Positions 30,206-39,506 of a stretch of 64,000 nucleotides of DNA are shown piece after piece. A program made the position numbers and the translations under genes. Position 1 is the stretch's first letter. Every line of letters starts with the position of its first letter. The stretch is taken from the NCBI GenBank assembly GCA_020850325.1, contig JADZEW010000026.1, positions 124,001 to 188,000 on the forward strand, written 5' to 3'. Under the pieces are notes generated by a model. The model was not told where the DNA came from and did no database searches. It saw nothing but the letters and a program-made list of their open reading frames with translations. The stretch is from Methanoregulaceae archaeon. Lineage in GTDB: Bacteria; Armatimonadota; Fimbriimonadia; Fimbriimonadales; Fimbriimonadaceae.

Positions 30206-32590
30206 ATGGCCGAAGCCTGGAATGCGAAGTGGATTTCCTACGCCTACGACCCGCGGCAAGACCTCGGGGTCTTCGCGTTTCGGCGCAGGTTTTCTCACGC
30301 TTCGCAGATTCGGGTTTCGGCCGACAACCGCTACAAGCTGTATTGCAATGGAAAGCTCGTGGGGATGGGGCCCCAGCGAGGCGACGCCCGCCACTGGTTC
30401 TACGAGACGTATGATTTGACGCCCTTCCTTGTCGACGGCGAGAACGAGTTGATCGCGCTCGTGTGGAACTTCGGCTGGATGGCGCCGATGGCGCAGCACA
30501 CGGTGCGGACAGGATTCGTGCTCGAGGACCTGCTCCAGCCTAAGGCCGAAGAGCCCCTCACCCCCCAGGGGGAGTCCTTGTCCACTCCTCAGGAGTGGGA
30601 GGTCGCGAGGGTCGACGCGTGGTCGTTCGACATGATGCACAGCGGGGTCGGCGAGTTCTACATCGACATCGGCCCTGGTGAGAACGTGGATTTCCGGAGA
30701 CTCCCCCTCTCCTCGATGAATGGCGGGGAGAGGGGGCTGGGGGGTGAGGGGCGATCAGTTCAGACTTCAGATTTGAGATTTCAGATTGACGACCTAGACT
30801 GGCAAACTCCCCACGTCATCTGTACTGCAGAGGACCGCGGCGCGAACGGCGGCGGTACGCCGTGGATGCTGATCCCGGCGACTTTGCCCCAGCAGAGATA
30901 TTCCGAACTCCCCCTCTCCGCGAGTGGTTCGTTTCGCGGAGAGGGGGTTGGGGGGTGGGGAGACTCTGGTCGTCAGCTCTACGAGTTCGGCGAACTCCTC
31001 TGCGCCTACCCGCGGATTACGTTTGAAGGACCCCGAGGCGCGGAGGTGCGAATCACGTACGCTGAGTCGCTGTGGGTGCCCGGAACGGATGACAAAGGCA
31101 ATCGCAACGAGATCGAGGGCAAGGAGATTCGAGGCTACCAAGACCGAGTGATCCTCAGCGGTGGCATCGACGTATTCGAGCCGCTCTGGTGGCGAACGTT
31201 TCGGTTCATCCAGATCGAGCAAATCGAGTTGACCCCACCCCCCAGCCCCCTCCCCGCCAGCGGAGAGGGGGAGGTGCCCCTCACCCCCCAACCCCCTCTC
31301 CCCCGACAATGCCACCGGGGCGAGGGGGAGTTCGGATTCAAATCTGAAATCTCCCTCTTCCAAACCGGATATCCCTACGAAGTCGAGAGCTCCTTCGAGG
31401 CCGATCATCCGTGGGTCAGACCCATCTGGGAGGTCTCCGTCCGAACCGCCGACCGGTGTGCCGGGGAGACCTACTTCGATTGCCCCTACTATGAGCAACT
31501 CCAATACGTAGGCGATGCCCGCATCCAAGCGCTGATCGGCTACTACCTGGGCCGGGATCGCCGGCTGCAGAGGAACTCCATCGATCAGATCGGCTGGTCG
31601 ATCATGGAGAACGGGCTCACCCAATCCCGCTATCCCAGTCGGCAGACGCAGGTGATTCCCCCGTTCAGCCTGTGGTGGGTGATGATGCTCTACGACCAGA
31701 TGCTGTACGATGACGTGCCGTACACGAACGAGCGAGCGGGTCAAGTGAGCCGCGTTCTCGATGGCTTCTGCGGGCTGACCGAGCAGCAAGGCGGAGCCTT
31801 CTGGAACTTCGGCGACTGGGTGCCGGGTTGGCGGTGGGGGGTTCCGCCGGGAGGAGTCCAGTCGCGCATGCATCAGCTCCTCTACATGCTAGCTCACGCA
31901 GCTCAACATGCCCTAACCGGAGCCGAGCTGCGCGACCTCGGCGATGTGCTCCGCGAGTGGTGTGACTTCCAGGCGGACTGGATGCTCGAGATCTCGGAGC
32001 CGCGGATTCATGGGTTACTCGGAAGCGATGCGCCCAGCGAGCACGTTGAGGCGTTGTGGCGGTGCCTCCAGTCGATGGTCGGGCTTTCGTCCGACGCCTG
32101 GCCGAGAGAGTCGCTCGAGTCGGCGGCGAAGTGCACGTACTACTTCGGCTACTACAAGCACTTGGCCGTGTTTGCCTCCCCACCCCCCAACCCCCTCCCC
32201 GCCAGACAAACCACTCGCGGAGAGGGGGAGTTCTCGTACCTGGAAGAACTCCGACCGTGGTTCGAGCAGATCGAGAATGGCCTGACGACCTTCGCCGAGA
32301 ATCCCGAGCCCACCCGCTCGGACTGCCATGCCTGGAGCGCGCACCCGATCCTTGGCTTCTTCCAGATCATCGCCGGAGTGACCAGCACCGCCCCCGGATG
32401 GAAGAAGGTGAAAATTGCTCCGCAGCCTTTCGAGTTGAAGCGGTTCGACGCACGCGTCGCCCACCCCGACGGCGAACTCCGAGTAGCCTACGAGAACGAC
32501 CGGTTGAGGATCGACACGCCGGTCGAAGCCCATCTGTTCTGGAAAGGCCGGGAGGCCCTTTTGCCTCCCGGACCCCACCGCATCAGCTAA
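30206..32590 (+). CDS. alpha-L-rhamnosidase-like (GH78-type) protein carrying in-frame palindromic repeat insertions
   Basis: NAKWISYAYDPRQDLGVFAFRRRF...ISADNRYKLYCNG-like N-domain; ETYFDCPYYEQLQYVGDARIQALIGYYLGRD; uninterrupted 794 codons. Confidence 0.8.
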   Translation: MAEAWNAKWISYAYDPRQDLGVFAFRRRFSHASQIRVSADNRYKLYCNGKLVGMGPQRGDARHWFYETYDLTPFLVDGENELIALVWNFGWMAPMAQHTVRTGFVLEDLLQPKAEEPLTPQGESLSTPQEWEVARVDAWSFDMMHSGVGEFYIDIGPGENVDFRRLPLSSMNGGERGLGGEGRSVQTSDLRFQIDDLDWQTPHVICTAEDRGANGGGTPWMLIPATLPQQRYSELPLSASGSFRGEGVGGWGDSGRQLYEFGELLCAYPRITFEGPRGAEVRITYAESLWVPGTDDKGNRNEIEGKEIRGYQDRVILSGGIDVFEPLWWRTFRFIQIEQIELTPPPSPLPASGEGEVPLTPQPPLPRQCHRGEGEFGFKSEISLFQTGYPYEVESSFEADHPWVRPIWEVSVRTADRCAGETYFDCPYYEQLQYVGDARIQALIGYYLGRDRRLQRNSIDQIGWSIMENGLTQSRYPSRQTQVIPPFSLWWVMMLYDQMLYDDVPYTNERAGQVSRVLDGFCGLTEQQGGAFWNFGDWVPGWRWGVPPGGVQSRMHQLLYMLAHAAQHALTGAELRDLGDVLREWCDFQADWMLEISEPRIHGLLGSDAPSEHVEALWRCLQSMVGLSSDAWPRESLESAAKCTYYFGYYKHLAVFASPPPNPLPARQTTRGEGEFSYLEELRPWFEQIENGLTTFAENPEPTRSDCHAWSAHPILGFFQIIAGVTSTAPGWKKVKIAPQPFELKRFDARVAHPDGELRVAYENDRLRIDTPVEAHLFWKGREALLPPGPHRIS
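30700..30752. repeat. in-frame GC-rich palindromic repeat B
   Basis: ACTCCCCCTCTCCTCGATGAATGGCGGGGAGAGGGGGCTGGGGGGTGAGGGGC. Confidence 0.8.
30906..30961. repeat. in-frame GC-rich palindromic repeat C
   Basis: AACTCCCCCTCTCCGCGAGTGGTTCGTTTCGCGGAGAGGGGGTTGGGGGGTGGGGA. Confidence 0.8.
31233..31275. repeat. in-frame GC-rich palindromic repeat D1 (opposite orientation to B/C)
   Basis: CCCCACCCCCCAGCCCCCTCCCCGCCAGCGGAGAGGGGGAGGT. Confidence 0.8.
31277..31332. repeat. in-frame GC-rich palindromic repeat D2
   Basis: CCCCTCACCCCCCAACCCCCTCTCCCCCGACAATGCCACCGGGGCGAGGGGGAGTT. Confidence 0.8.
32178..32232. repeat. in-frame GC-rich palindromic repeat E
   Basis: CCCCACCCCCCAACCCCCTCCCCGCCAGACAAACCACTCGCGGAGAGGGGGAGTT. 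Confidence 0.8.
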
Positions 32591-32599
32591 AATCCGCCT

Positions 32600-33526
32600 A
32601 TGAAACGCGCACTGCTGCTCGCCTCGCTCGCACTCACCACCTCGTTCGCCGGTACCGTCGAACAAGCGAAGGTTTACAAGCTCCGCGTGGCGGTTGCGCC
32701 GCTCGATTGGTCGAAGAACGACCGCATCGACAACTGGCAGATTCCCGTCGAGTTCCGCCAAGCGATCTACGAGAAGCTCGTCGAGAAGCTGCTGGCGACC
32801 GGCAAGTTCGTCGTGCTCGAGCGCGAGGCCCTCGAAGCTCTCCTCCAGGAGAAGGCGATCAAGGAAGAAAACACCGGCCAATCGCAGGCCGGAAAGATCG
32901 TGCCCGCGCAGATCCTCGTTCGAGGTCAGCTGACCGACTTCGCGCTTAACAGCAAAGGTGGCGGGGGTGGCGTCGGCATCGGCGGCTCGATCGGTGGAGT
33001 TCGGATCGGAGCGAGGGTGTCGGAGGCCAAGGTCGGCATGAACGTGCGCATGTTCGACGTCGACACGAGCGAACTTATCGCCTCGGAGAGCGCGGCGAAG
33101 AGCGTCCAGGCGACCGGCTTCGACTTCGGCGGCTGGGTGAACAGCGTCGGCGGCAACTTCGGACTCTACGAAAAGTCTCCGCTCGGCCAAGCCACGACCA
33201 AGGCGCTCGACGAAGCGGTTGAGAAGATCGTCAAGGCGCTCGGCAAGCAGCCGTGGCAATGCATGGTCGCGGATTACGATGCCGAAGCGAAGGAAGTGGT
33301 CCTTAACGCGGGCAGCGAACTCGGCGTCGGCGTGGGTGATGTGTTCGAGGTGTTCGCGGTGACGCGGATCATCAAGGATCCGGAGACCGGCGCTGTCCTC
33401 GGCAAGCGAACAGCCAAGATCGGCACGATCAAGGTGACCGAAGTCGAAAAGAAGTTCGCCACCGCATCGGTGATCGAAGGCGACGGCTTCGCGGCGGGCG
33501 CGATCGTTCGCGAGCCCAAGCGCTAG
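32600..33526 (+). CDS. CsgG-family secreted protein
   Basis: Signal peptide; RVAVAPLDW, KLLATGKFVVLEREALEALLQEK, ILVRGQLTDF, VRMFDVDTSELIASE. Confidence 0.75.
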   Translation: MKRALLLASLALTTSFAGTVEQAKVYKLRVAVAPLDWSKNDRIDNWQIPVEFRQAIYEKLVEKLLATGKFVVLEREALEALLQEKAIKEENTGQSQAGKIVPAQILVRGQLTDFALNSKGGGGGVGIGGSIGGVRIGARVSEAKVGMNVRMFDVDTSELIASESAAKSVQATGFDFGGWVNSVGGNFGLYEKSPLGQATTKALDEAVEKIVKALGKQPWQCMVADYDAEAKEVVLNAGSELGVGVGDVFEVFAVTRIIKDPETGAVLGKRTAKIGTIKVTEVEKKFATASVIEGDGFAAGAIVREPKR

Positions 33527-33590
33527 TTCTTCGATAATCAGGTCGAGAACCGAAGTGAAATCGCTTATCCTTTAGCAAGGAGCGGCGATA

Positions 33591-34036
33591 TGAATGAGCT
33601 TCATCGCGTGCCAATCGGGACCGCGTGGCTTCCCGACGAGAAGCCTCGCTTTGGAGATGAGCGCCCAAGGGTGTTCGAATTCGAGTGGCCCTACGTCGAA
33701 CATGACTCGGTCATTCGCGTTTTTCGCGGGAAGGTGACTCTGCAGCAAGGGCTCAAGTCATCGACGGTCGAGGCTATGATCGAGATGCTGCCGAACGTGC
33801 AGGAGCGATGGCACCACGAACCGCTCGACGAGGGGGTCGATCTTGAGATGGATCTGCTCAGCGGCCACGGCGTTCAGCGCTGGACGATGCGACACGGAAT
33901 TGGGCAGTTGGGCTGCCACGACGAGCCGAGGGCCGTCTGGTGTGCCACGCACTGTGCGTTCCAACTACTGGTCTCCGACATCAGCCATCTGGAGCTGTAT
34001 CTCTGGAGGGATGAGTTCGCTCGGTGTCTGCACTAG
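33591..34036 (+). CDS. hypothetical protein
   Basis: 148 aa ORF, AAGGAGCGG upstream of ATG. Confidence 0.5.
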
Positions 34037-34940
34037 CAAGCACCTGTCGGAATCCGTCGTAGCCTTGCCGCCGCAGGGGTGAGCCGATCGTGGTTGCGTC
34101 CCACTCGGCCAGGCTCAAGCGGCTCAGAGCATTCCGGTCCATCTGCACCAGAGCGGACTTGGTGACTAAATCCGGATCTTGCGTCGGGGTTGCCCGATCG
34201 GGCTGGCGTGGTCCGGGGTGGTTGAAGGGGCACACCTCTTGGCATACATCGCAGCCGAACAGCCAGTCGCCGATCCGGCTATCGGCTTCCTGCGGAGCTT
34301 CGATAGTCAGGTAGCTGATGCACTGGCGGGCATCGACCTGCCATGCGCCCTCGACGTTCACGATGGCTCCGGTCGGGCAAGCATCGATGCAACTGGTGCA
34401 GATCCCACACCCGCCAAGCGACCTCGTTGAAGCCGGCAGTTCGAGCGTCGTCAGCACGAGTCCGATCAGGAACCAACTTCCCCGCCGTGAGTCAATCAGC
34501 ATCGTGTTCTTGCCGAACCAGCCTAGACCAGCGCGATGGGCGTACTCGCGCTCGAGAATCGGTGCCGAATCGACGGTGATGCGAAAGCGGGCATCGGGTT
34601 CTGACGACGAGATCTCCCGTACCAGCCGGCTCAGCCGGCGACGGAAGATGCGGTGATAGTCGCGCCCCCAGGCATAGCGAGCGACCCGAGGTCGGACGCC
34701 ATCGTCGGGCTGATAGTAGTCGAGCCCAACCGCGATAACCGACCGCACTCCGGGGAGCAAGGACTCGGGACTGGTCTTGAGTTCGGCGTGGCGCCGCAGG
34801 TAGTCCATCGAGCCGTGGTATCCCCGATCGAGCCAGGATCGGTATGCATCGATGCTCTCGGCCGGGGTGGCGTCGGCAATCCCGAAACGGGTGAAGCCCA
34901 AGGCCCTCACTTTCGCTTCGAGTTCATCAACACCCATCAC
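33981..34940 (-). CDS. queG: epoxyqueuosine reductase
   Basis: GCGICTSCIDACPTGAI and FGCDVCQEVCPFN 4Fe-4S motifs; ALGFTRFGIADATP N-terminus. Confidence 0.95.
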   Translation of the reverse strand: MMGVDELEAKVRALGFTRFGIADATPAESIDAYRSWLDRGYHGSMDYLRRHAELKTSPESLLPGVRSVIAVGLDYYQPDDGVRPRVARYAWGRDYHRIFRRRLSRLVREISSSEPDARFRITVDSAPILEREYAHRAGLGWFGKNTMLIDSRRGSWFLIGLVLTTLELPASTRSLGGCGICTSCIDACPTGAIVNVEGAWQVDARQCISYLTIEAPQEADSRIGDWLFGCDVCQEVCPFNHPGPRQPDRATPTQDPDLVTKSALVQMDRNALSRLSLAEWDATTIGSPLRRQGYDGFRQVLASADTERTHPSRDTAPDG

Positions 34941-35764
34941 TATCCAACCCGGAAGGGTAAGGGCTGGAACGCCAGCGCGTAAGTGGTCTCATTCAGGTAC
35001 CGGAACGTACGATCCGACGCGGGCATGGCGGGCGACATCGTCGCGCCGTGGCTGGCCCAGGCGTAGCCCGACCACCCGCCGAACGAAGGCACGATCGCTT
35101 GGTAGTGTCCGGTCTTTGCGAACACGGAACCGAAGGTGCCGAGCACCCCTTCCAACGAGTAGGGGCAGAACAGCAGGTTGTCGGCTTGGGTCACGAGGAA
35201 TCCGTTCGGAGCGAGCAGGCGGTGCAGATCGCGGTAGAAGTCGGGCGTCCACAGTTGCTCGCTCAGCCCGCCATCTTCTTCCTCGTACACATCAGTGCTG
35301 TCCATGACGATGAGGTCGTAGGGCTCGGTCAGGTTCTTCACGAACGGGAACGCGTCCTCGACGAAGAGGCTGACCCGGTCGGAGTCGAAGGCCCCATCGC
35401 TCAGTCCCGGCAGGTGCTCGCGACACACGTCGATGACCGCCTGGTCGATCTCCACCATGTGGATCTCCGTTAGGCGCGGATCGCGCACGAGCTCCCTCAG
35501 TACCCCGCCATCGCCACCCCCGATCACGAGCGCTCGGCGTGGTGCTTCCATGTTCAGGAGGGGAATCTGGACCAGCGACTCGTGGTACGCGTGTTCGTCA
35601 AGTTCGGCAAGCTGCACATGGCCATCCAGAAAGAGGACCCGGCCGAAAACCAGGGTCTCGTAGATGTCGATGGTCTGGAATGCGCTTTGCTGGTGCGCCA
35701 CATGGGAGGAGACTTGGACGGACATCGAGAGCTTGTCGCTGCGGATCGGGAAGTGAAGCTGCAC
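34940..35764 (-). CDS. speE: spermidine synthase
   Basis: ETLVFGRVLFLDGHVQLAELDEHAYHE, VIGGGDGGVLRELV, DLIVMDSTD; GTG start at 35764. Confidence 0.92.
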   Translation of the reverse strand: MQLHFPIRSDKLSMSVQVSSHVAHQQSAFQTIDIYETLVFGRVLFLDGHVQLAELDEHAYHESLVQIPLLNMEAPRRALVIGGGDGGVLRELVRDPRLTEIHMVEIDQAVIDVCREHLPGLSDGAFDSDRVSLFVEDAFPFVKNLTEPYDLIVMDSTDVYEEEDGGLSEQLWTPDFYRDLHRLLAPNGFLVTQADNLLFCPYSLEGVLGTFGSVFAKTGHYQAIVPSFGGWSGYAWASHGATMSPAMPASDRTFRYLNETTYALAFQPLPFRVG

Positions 35765-35796
35765 CCGATCAGGATACTCGGCGTAGAATAGGGCTG

Positions 35797-36171
35797 ATGG
35801 CTTGGACGCTGTACTACGACGGGGGATGCAATCTGTGCCATGCCAGTAAGCTCCGCGTCGAGCGCTGGGCCGAACGCGCAAGATTGCCGTTGCACGTCGA
35901 TATCCTCCAAAGCCCCGAGGCCATCGAGAAGGGCTACGGCTCGGCGATGGTGCTGGAGGTTGATGGTCGCCCTCTTTACGGTGCAGACGCTTGGCTCGCC
36001 ATGATGCAGATCGCTCCGTGGTACCTGCGTTGGGTGGGTTGGCTCGGACTGGTGCCGGGCGTTCGCCAGCTGATGAAGTCCGGCTACGGTGTGGTGGCCC
36101 GATATCGCTATCGCTGGTTCGGCACACGCGCGTGTCCGCTCCCTCAACCCCCCAAGACGACAACCGACTAG
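35797..36171 (+). CDS. DCC-family (DUF393) thiol-disulfide oxidoreductase-like protein
   Basis: MAWTLYYDGGCNLCHAS, DxxCxxC hallmark. Confidence 0.85.
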   Translation: MAWTLYYDGGCNLCHASKLRVERWAERARLPLHVDILQSPEAIEKGYGSAMVLEVDGRPLYGADAWLAMMQIAPWYLRWVGWLGLVPGVRQLMKSGYGVVARYRYRWFGTRACPLPQPPKTTTD

Positions 36172-37067
36172 AGGTCGATGACGTTGGGCGTCCAATCGAG
36201 CCGTGCCAACGTGTCGAGGTAATCCTGTTCGGTCATCTGCTCGGGGCGCTTCTCCAAGAGGGCAACGACGACTCCCTCCATCACGTTGGTCGCAAACGTC
36301 TCGCCTCCCATGACCGGAGTTGTGGTGATCACCCGACGCGCACCGGTGGTCTTCAACCAATCGAGGTCCGCCTTGCGCACCGTCTGGGTCAGGATCGTCT
36401 TGCCGGTTAGGTCGTCGGGCGCGTACCGGCGGATGTAGTGCCAGTCGCCGCAGATCAGCGTGGCGTCGGCGAACACCTTGGGGAACTTGGGCGCGCGCGT
36501 CTCCTGCTTCTCGCCCGTCGGATAGAACCACTTGAGCGGCAACCGAGTAATGATCGGCAAGATCAGCGAGCCGAGCAGCTTCACCGCTCCGTAAGAGCGG
36601 ACCGGGATCGGTAGGCCGAGGCCGAAGAGCAGATCGCCATAGGTGGTCTTGGCCCCGACATCGATGAGCGCCTGCGCCATACCGAAGCGGTCTACCGCCG
36701 ATACGAGCAGCACCCGCTCCTGTTTGAAATCGACGGTTCCCTCGCGTTGAAGCCGGTGGACGGTCTCACGTTCGAGGGTGTGCTTGAGGCCCGATCCATC
36801 GACCACCGGCGTGATCTTGGCCCCCGATATCAGGCGCTGGATTTGGCGGAAGGCATATCGCTTCTCGCCGACAACGACGTAGATGTCCGCGCCGCCGACA
36901 CCCAAGGCGTCCACCTTGCCGTCTAGGTCCGCGAACATCTTGGCGAAGGCGTTGAGGTCGCCGTCGGTGCCGATCCGCTCGATCCGAAAGGACTGGCCAA
37001 GGATGTCGAGTTCGTGGGTTTTGTTTCGTTTCGAAGAACCCAGCGAAACCGACACCACCCGCTTCAT
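36168..37067 (-). CDS. quinate 5-dehydrogenase-like protein
   Basis: MKRVVSVSLGSSKRNKTHELDILGQSFRIERIGTDGDL...ALGVGGADIYV; family name from recollection only. Confidence 0.55.
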   Translation of the reverse strand: MKRVVSVSLGSSKRNKTHELDILGQSFRIERIGTDGDLNAFAKMFADLDGKVDALGVGGADIYVVVGEKRYAFRQIQRLISGAKITPVVDGSGLKHTLERETVHRLQREGTVDFKQERVLLVSAVDRFGMAQALIDVGAKTTYGDLLFGLGLPIPVRSYGAVKLLGSLILPIITRLPLKWFYPTGEKQETRAPKFPKVFADATLICGDWHYIRRYAPDDLTGKTILTQTVRKADLDWLKTTGARRVITTTPVMGGETFATNVMEGVVVALLEKRPEQMTEQDYLDTLARLDWTPNVIDL

Positions 37068-37166
37068 CGGCTAATCATACATCCCTTGGAGCCTGCTCGA
37101 TACCACCCCATCCCTGTTCACTTGCGTTCACAGGCCTTCCCCTGGAAGGGAAGGTCCGGGGATCGA

Positions 37167-38150
37167 TCAGAACCGGACGACGCGCTTGCCCGCGGCGACG
37201 ATCTTCTCGACGGACGGAAGAACGTGCAGCTCGAGCGTTTTCGCCCACGGCACCGGCGTATCGAGTCGCGTCACCCGGAGGGGCGGGGCGTCGAGATACT
37301 CGAAGCCCTTGTCCGCGATGCGGGCCACAATTTCGCCCGCGAAACCGCAGGTCATCGGTGCTTCATTGACCACCACCAGCCGGTTCGTCTTGGCGATCGA
37401 CTTGAGGATCGTCTCCTCGTCGAGCGGCACGAGGGTGCGGATATCGATCACTTCCGCCTTCACGCCTTCCTCCGCGAGAAGATCGGCTGCCTTCAAACAG
37501 TGGTAGACGTTCTGGCCATAAGTCACGAAGGTCAGATCCGACCCCTCGCGGCGGATGCTCGCCTGGCCAAACTCGATGACGTAGTCGCCCTCGGGCAGCT
37601 CTTCGGCGATGGCGTTATCACGATAGAGTTGCTTGACCTCGTAGAACAGGACCGGGTTGCGGTCGCGGAGGGCGTATTTCATCAGCCCCTTCGCGTCGGA
37701 CGGGGTCGAGGGGCATACGATCTTGATACCGGGCGAGTTCGCGAACCACGCCTCGTTCATCTGGCTGTGATAGAGCGCGCCACCGCCGTAACCGCCCGCG
37801 GGGCCGCGGATGACCACACCCATGTCGACGTCGCCGGCTGTGCGGTAGTGATAGGTCGCGAGGTTGTTGACGATCTGGTCGAAGCCGCACGAGATGAAGT
37901 CGATGAACTGCATCTCGGCCATCACGGTCTTGCCGTTGAGGCTCATGCCGACCGCCGAACCGACGATCGCCGCCTCGCTGATCGGGGCGTCGATCACGCG
38001 TCCCGTCCCGTACCTCTCCTGCAACCCTTCGGTGACGCCGAAGGCACCGCCCAGCAGGCCGATGTCCTCGCCGATGCAGATCATGTCGCCGTTGTGCTCC
38101 ATCTCTTCGTGGAGCGCTTCTTTGATGGCGGTCAGAAAATTCTTTTTCAT
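37167..38150 (-). CDS. 2-oxoacid (pyruvate/branched-chain) dehydrogenase E1 beta
   Basis: AIKEALHEEMEHNGDMICIGEDIGLLGGAFGVTEGLQERYGTGRVIDAPISEAAIVGSAVGMS. Confidence 0.93.
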   Translation of the reverse strand: MKKNFLTAIKEALHEEMEHNGDMICIGEDIGLLGGAFGVTEGLQERYGTGRVIDAPISEAAIVGSAVGMSLNGKTVMAEMQFIDFISCGFDQIVNNLATYHYRTAGDVDMGVVIRGPAGGYGGGALYHSQMNEAWFANSPGIKIVCPSTPSDAKGLMKYALRDRNPVLFYEVKQLYRDNAIAEELPEGDYVIEFGQASIRREGSDLTFVTYGQNVYHCLKAADLLAEEGVKAEVIDIRTLVPLDEETILKSIAKTNRLVVVNEAPMTCGFAGEIVARIADKGFEYLDAPPLRVTRLDTPVPWAKTLELHVLPSVEKIVAAGKRVVRF

Positions 38151-38171
38151 TTCAGTTCTTGGATATCGGCC

Positions 38172-38230
38172 GTCGAATGTGGGATGTCGAATGTGGCTGA
38201 ACTAGCTACATTCGACATCCCACACTCGAC
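38172..38230. repeat. 27-bp inverted repeat with 5-nt loop between E1 alpha and E1 beta genes
   Basis: GTCGAATGTGGGATGTCGAATGTGGCT-GAACT-AGCTACATTCGACATCCCACACTCGAC; 25/27 Watson-Crick. Confidence 0.9.
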
Positions 38231-38237
38231 ACGCTCA

Positions 38238-39416
38238 TCAGACCCGGAACACCCACCGCTCGCCTTCTTCGGCAGCGGGCGCGGGAGACTTCAGCGCGTA
38301 ATCCACGCCGCGCTTCAGGTAGGCGACCACTTCCGGCGGGAAGTCCTCGTCGGTCGTTTGACCCGCGGATTTACCCTCGGCTTGGTAAAGCGTAGATTCG
38401 GATTCCGAGATGTAGCCCTTTTCGAGCAAGACCTTCTTGGCGATCGCGATCGGATCGCGGGCGCGGCCCTCCTCGACTTCGTGCGGCGGACGATACTTCG
38501 CGGCTCGGTCGTCGTCGTGGTCGCCATGCCCGTAGGCGCGGAACGTCTTGCACTCGACGATGCTGGGACCCTTGCCCGAGCGACCCCACGCCACCGCCTG
38601 CATCACCTTGTCGTATACGTCGAACACGTCCTGACCGTCTGCGATGAAGCCGGGAATGCCGTAGCCATCGGCGCGCCGGGCATAGTCCTCAAGCGGATAT
38701 CCCAGGTGCGTCGGCGTACCATATGCCCATTGGTTGTTCTCGATGATGGTCACCACCGCCAGCTTGTGGACGGCAGCAAAGTTGATCGCCTCATGGAACA
38801 CGCCCTGCGCGGTCGAACCCTCACCGTTGTAGGTGACGACCACCGTGTCCCCGCCATCGAGCTTGTCGGCGTACGCAACCCCCGCCGCGACCGGGATTGT
38901 TCCGGCAAGCATCGAGGTGGAGTGGATGATGTGCTTAGCCTTCTTGCCGATATGCGACCAGTTGTCGCGAGCACGGCCCGGCGAGCCCGCCTTGCACCAG
39001 ACCTGAGCGCACACCTCTTCGATGGTCATACCCATGCGGTCGGGGTTGTCCCAGCCCGAGCGAAGATCCTTCATGAAGAAGGCGGGCATATCGCGATGGA
39101 TCGGGCTGATCCAGTCGTTCGGCCGAAGCCCGAAAAGCGAACCCACGAGGACGGCTTCTTGGTTGTGCGACGAGTAAAGCGTGCCCGTCAGCCGGCCCTT
39201 CTTCTTCTCCTTAATCAGCCGGACATCGAAGTAGCGGGCAAGATAAAGTTGCCGAAAAAGCTCCAGGTACTCCTCTCGAGTGAGCAGGTCTCGGGGCAAC
39301 TGGTCGGGTTCGTCACTAGCTTTTGCGCGGGTAGCGGTGGCAGAGCCGTTCTTGGCGGTCAAATTCCTTTCTCCTAGGTTCCGGGCATTCGGAAATGAAC
39401 CCAAATTGTACCTCAA
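38238..39416 (-). CDS. 2-oxoacid (pyruvate/branched-chain) dehydrogenase E1 alpha
   Basis: GGDTVVVTYNGEGSTAQGVFHEAINFAAVHKLAVVTIIENNQWAYGTP (TPP-binding). Confidence 0.93.
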   Translation of the reverse strand: MRYNLGSFPNARNLGERNLTAKNGSATATRAKASDEPDQLPRDLLTREEYLELFRQLYLARYFDVRLIKEKKKGRLTGTLYSSHNQEAVLVGSLFGLRPNDWISPIHRDMPAFFMKDLRSGWDNPDRMGMTIEEVCAQVWCKAGSPGRARDNWSHIGKKAKHIIHSTSMLAGTIPVAAGVAYADKLDGGDTVVVTYNGEGSTAQGVFHEAINFAAVHKLAVVTIIENNQWAYGTPTHLGYPLEDYARRADGYGIPGFIADGQDVFDVYDKVMQAVAWGRSGKGPSIVECKTFRAYGHGDHDDDRAAKYRPPHEVEEGRARDPIAIAKKVLLEKGYISESESTLYQAEGKSAGQTTDEDFPPEVVAYLKRGVDYALKSPAPAAEEGERWVFRV

Positions 39417-39506
39417 AGAGGCACAGATTGAGGGTCTCTTCGGCCCTTCGTGATTATCGGTTATTGGGTGTTGATTGCGTTAGATTTCGCTTGGTAGAAT
39501 TCGCCG

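Noticed and set aside
30206-32590. GH78-type gene as a pseudogene because of low-complexity insertions
   Set aside because: The frame is open across every insertion and flanking domain sequence is intact, so loss of function is not supported.
37014-39377. 787-aa plus-strand ORF
   Set aside because: Antisense to the E1 alpha/beta genes, which have clear catalytic motifs; composition is shadow-like.
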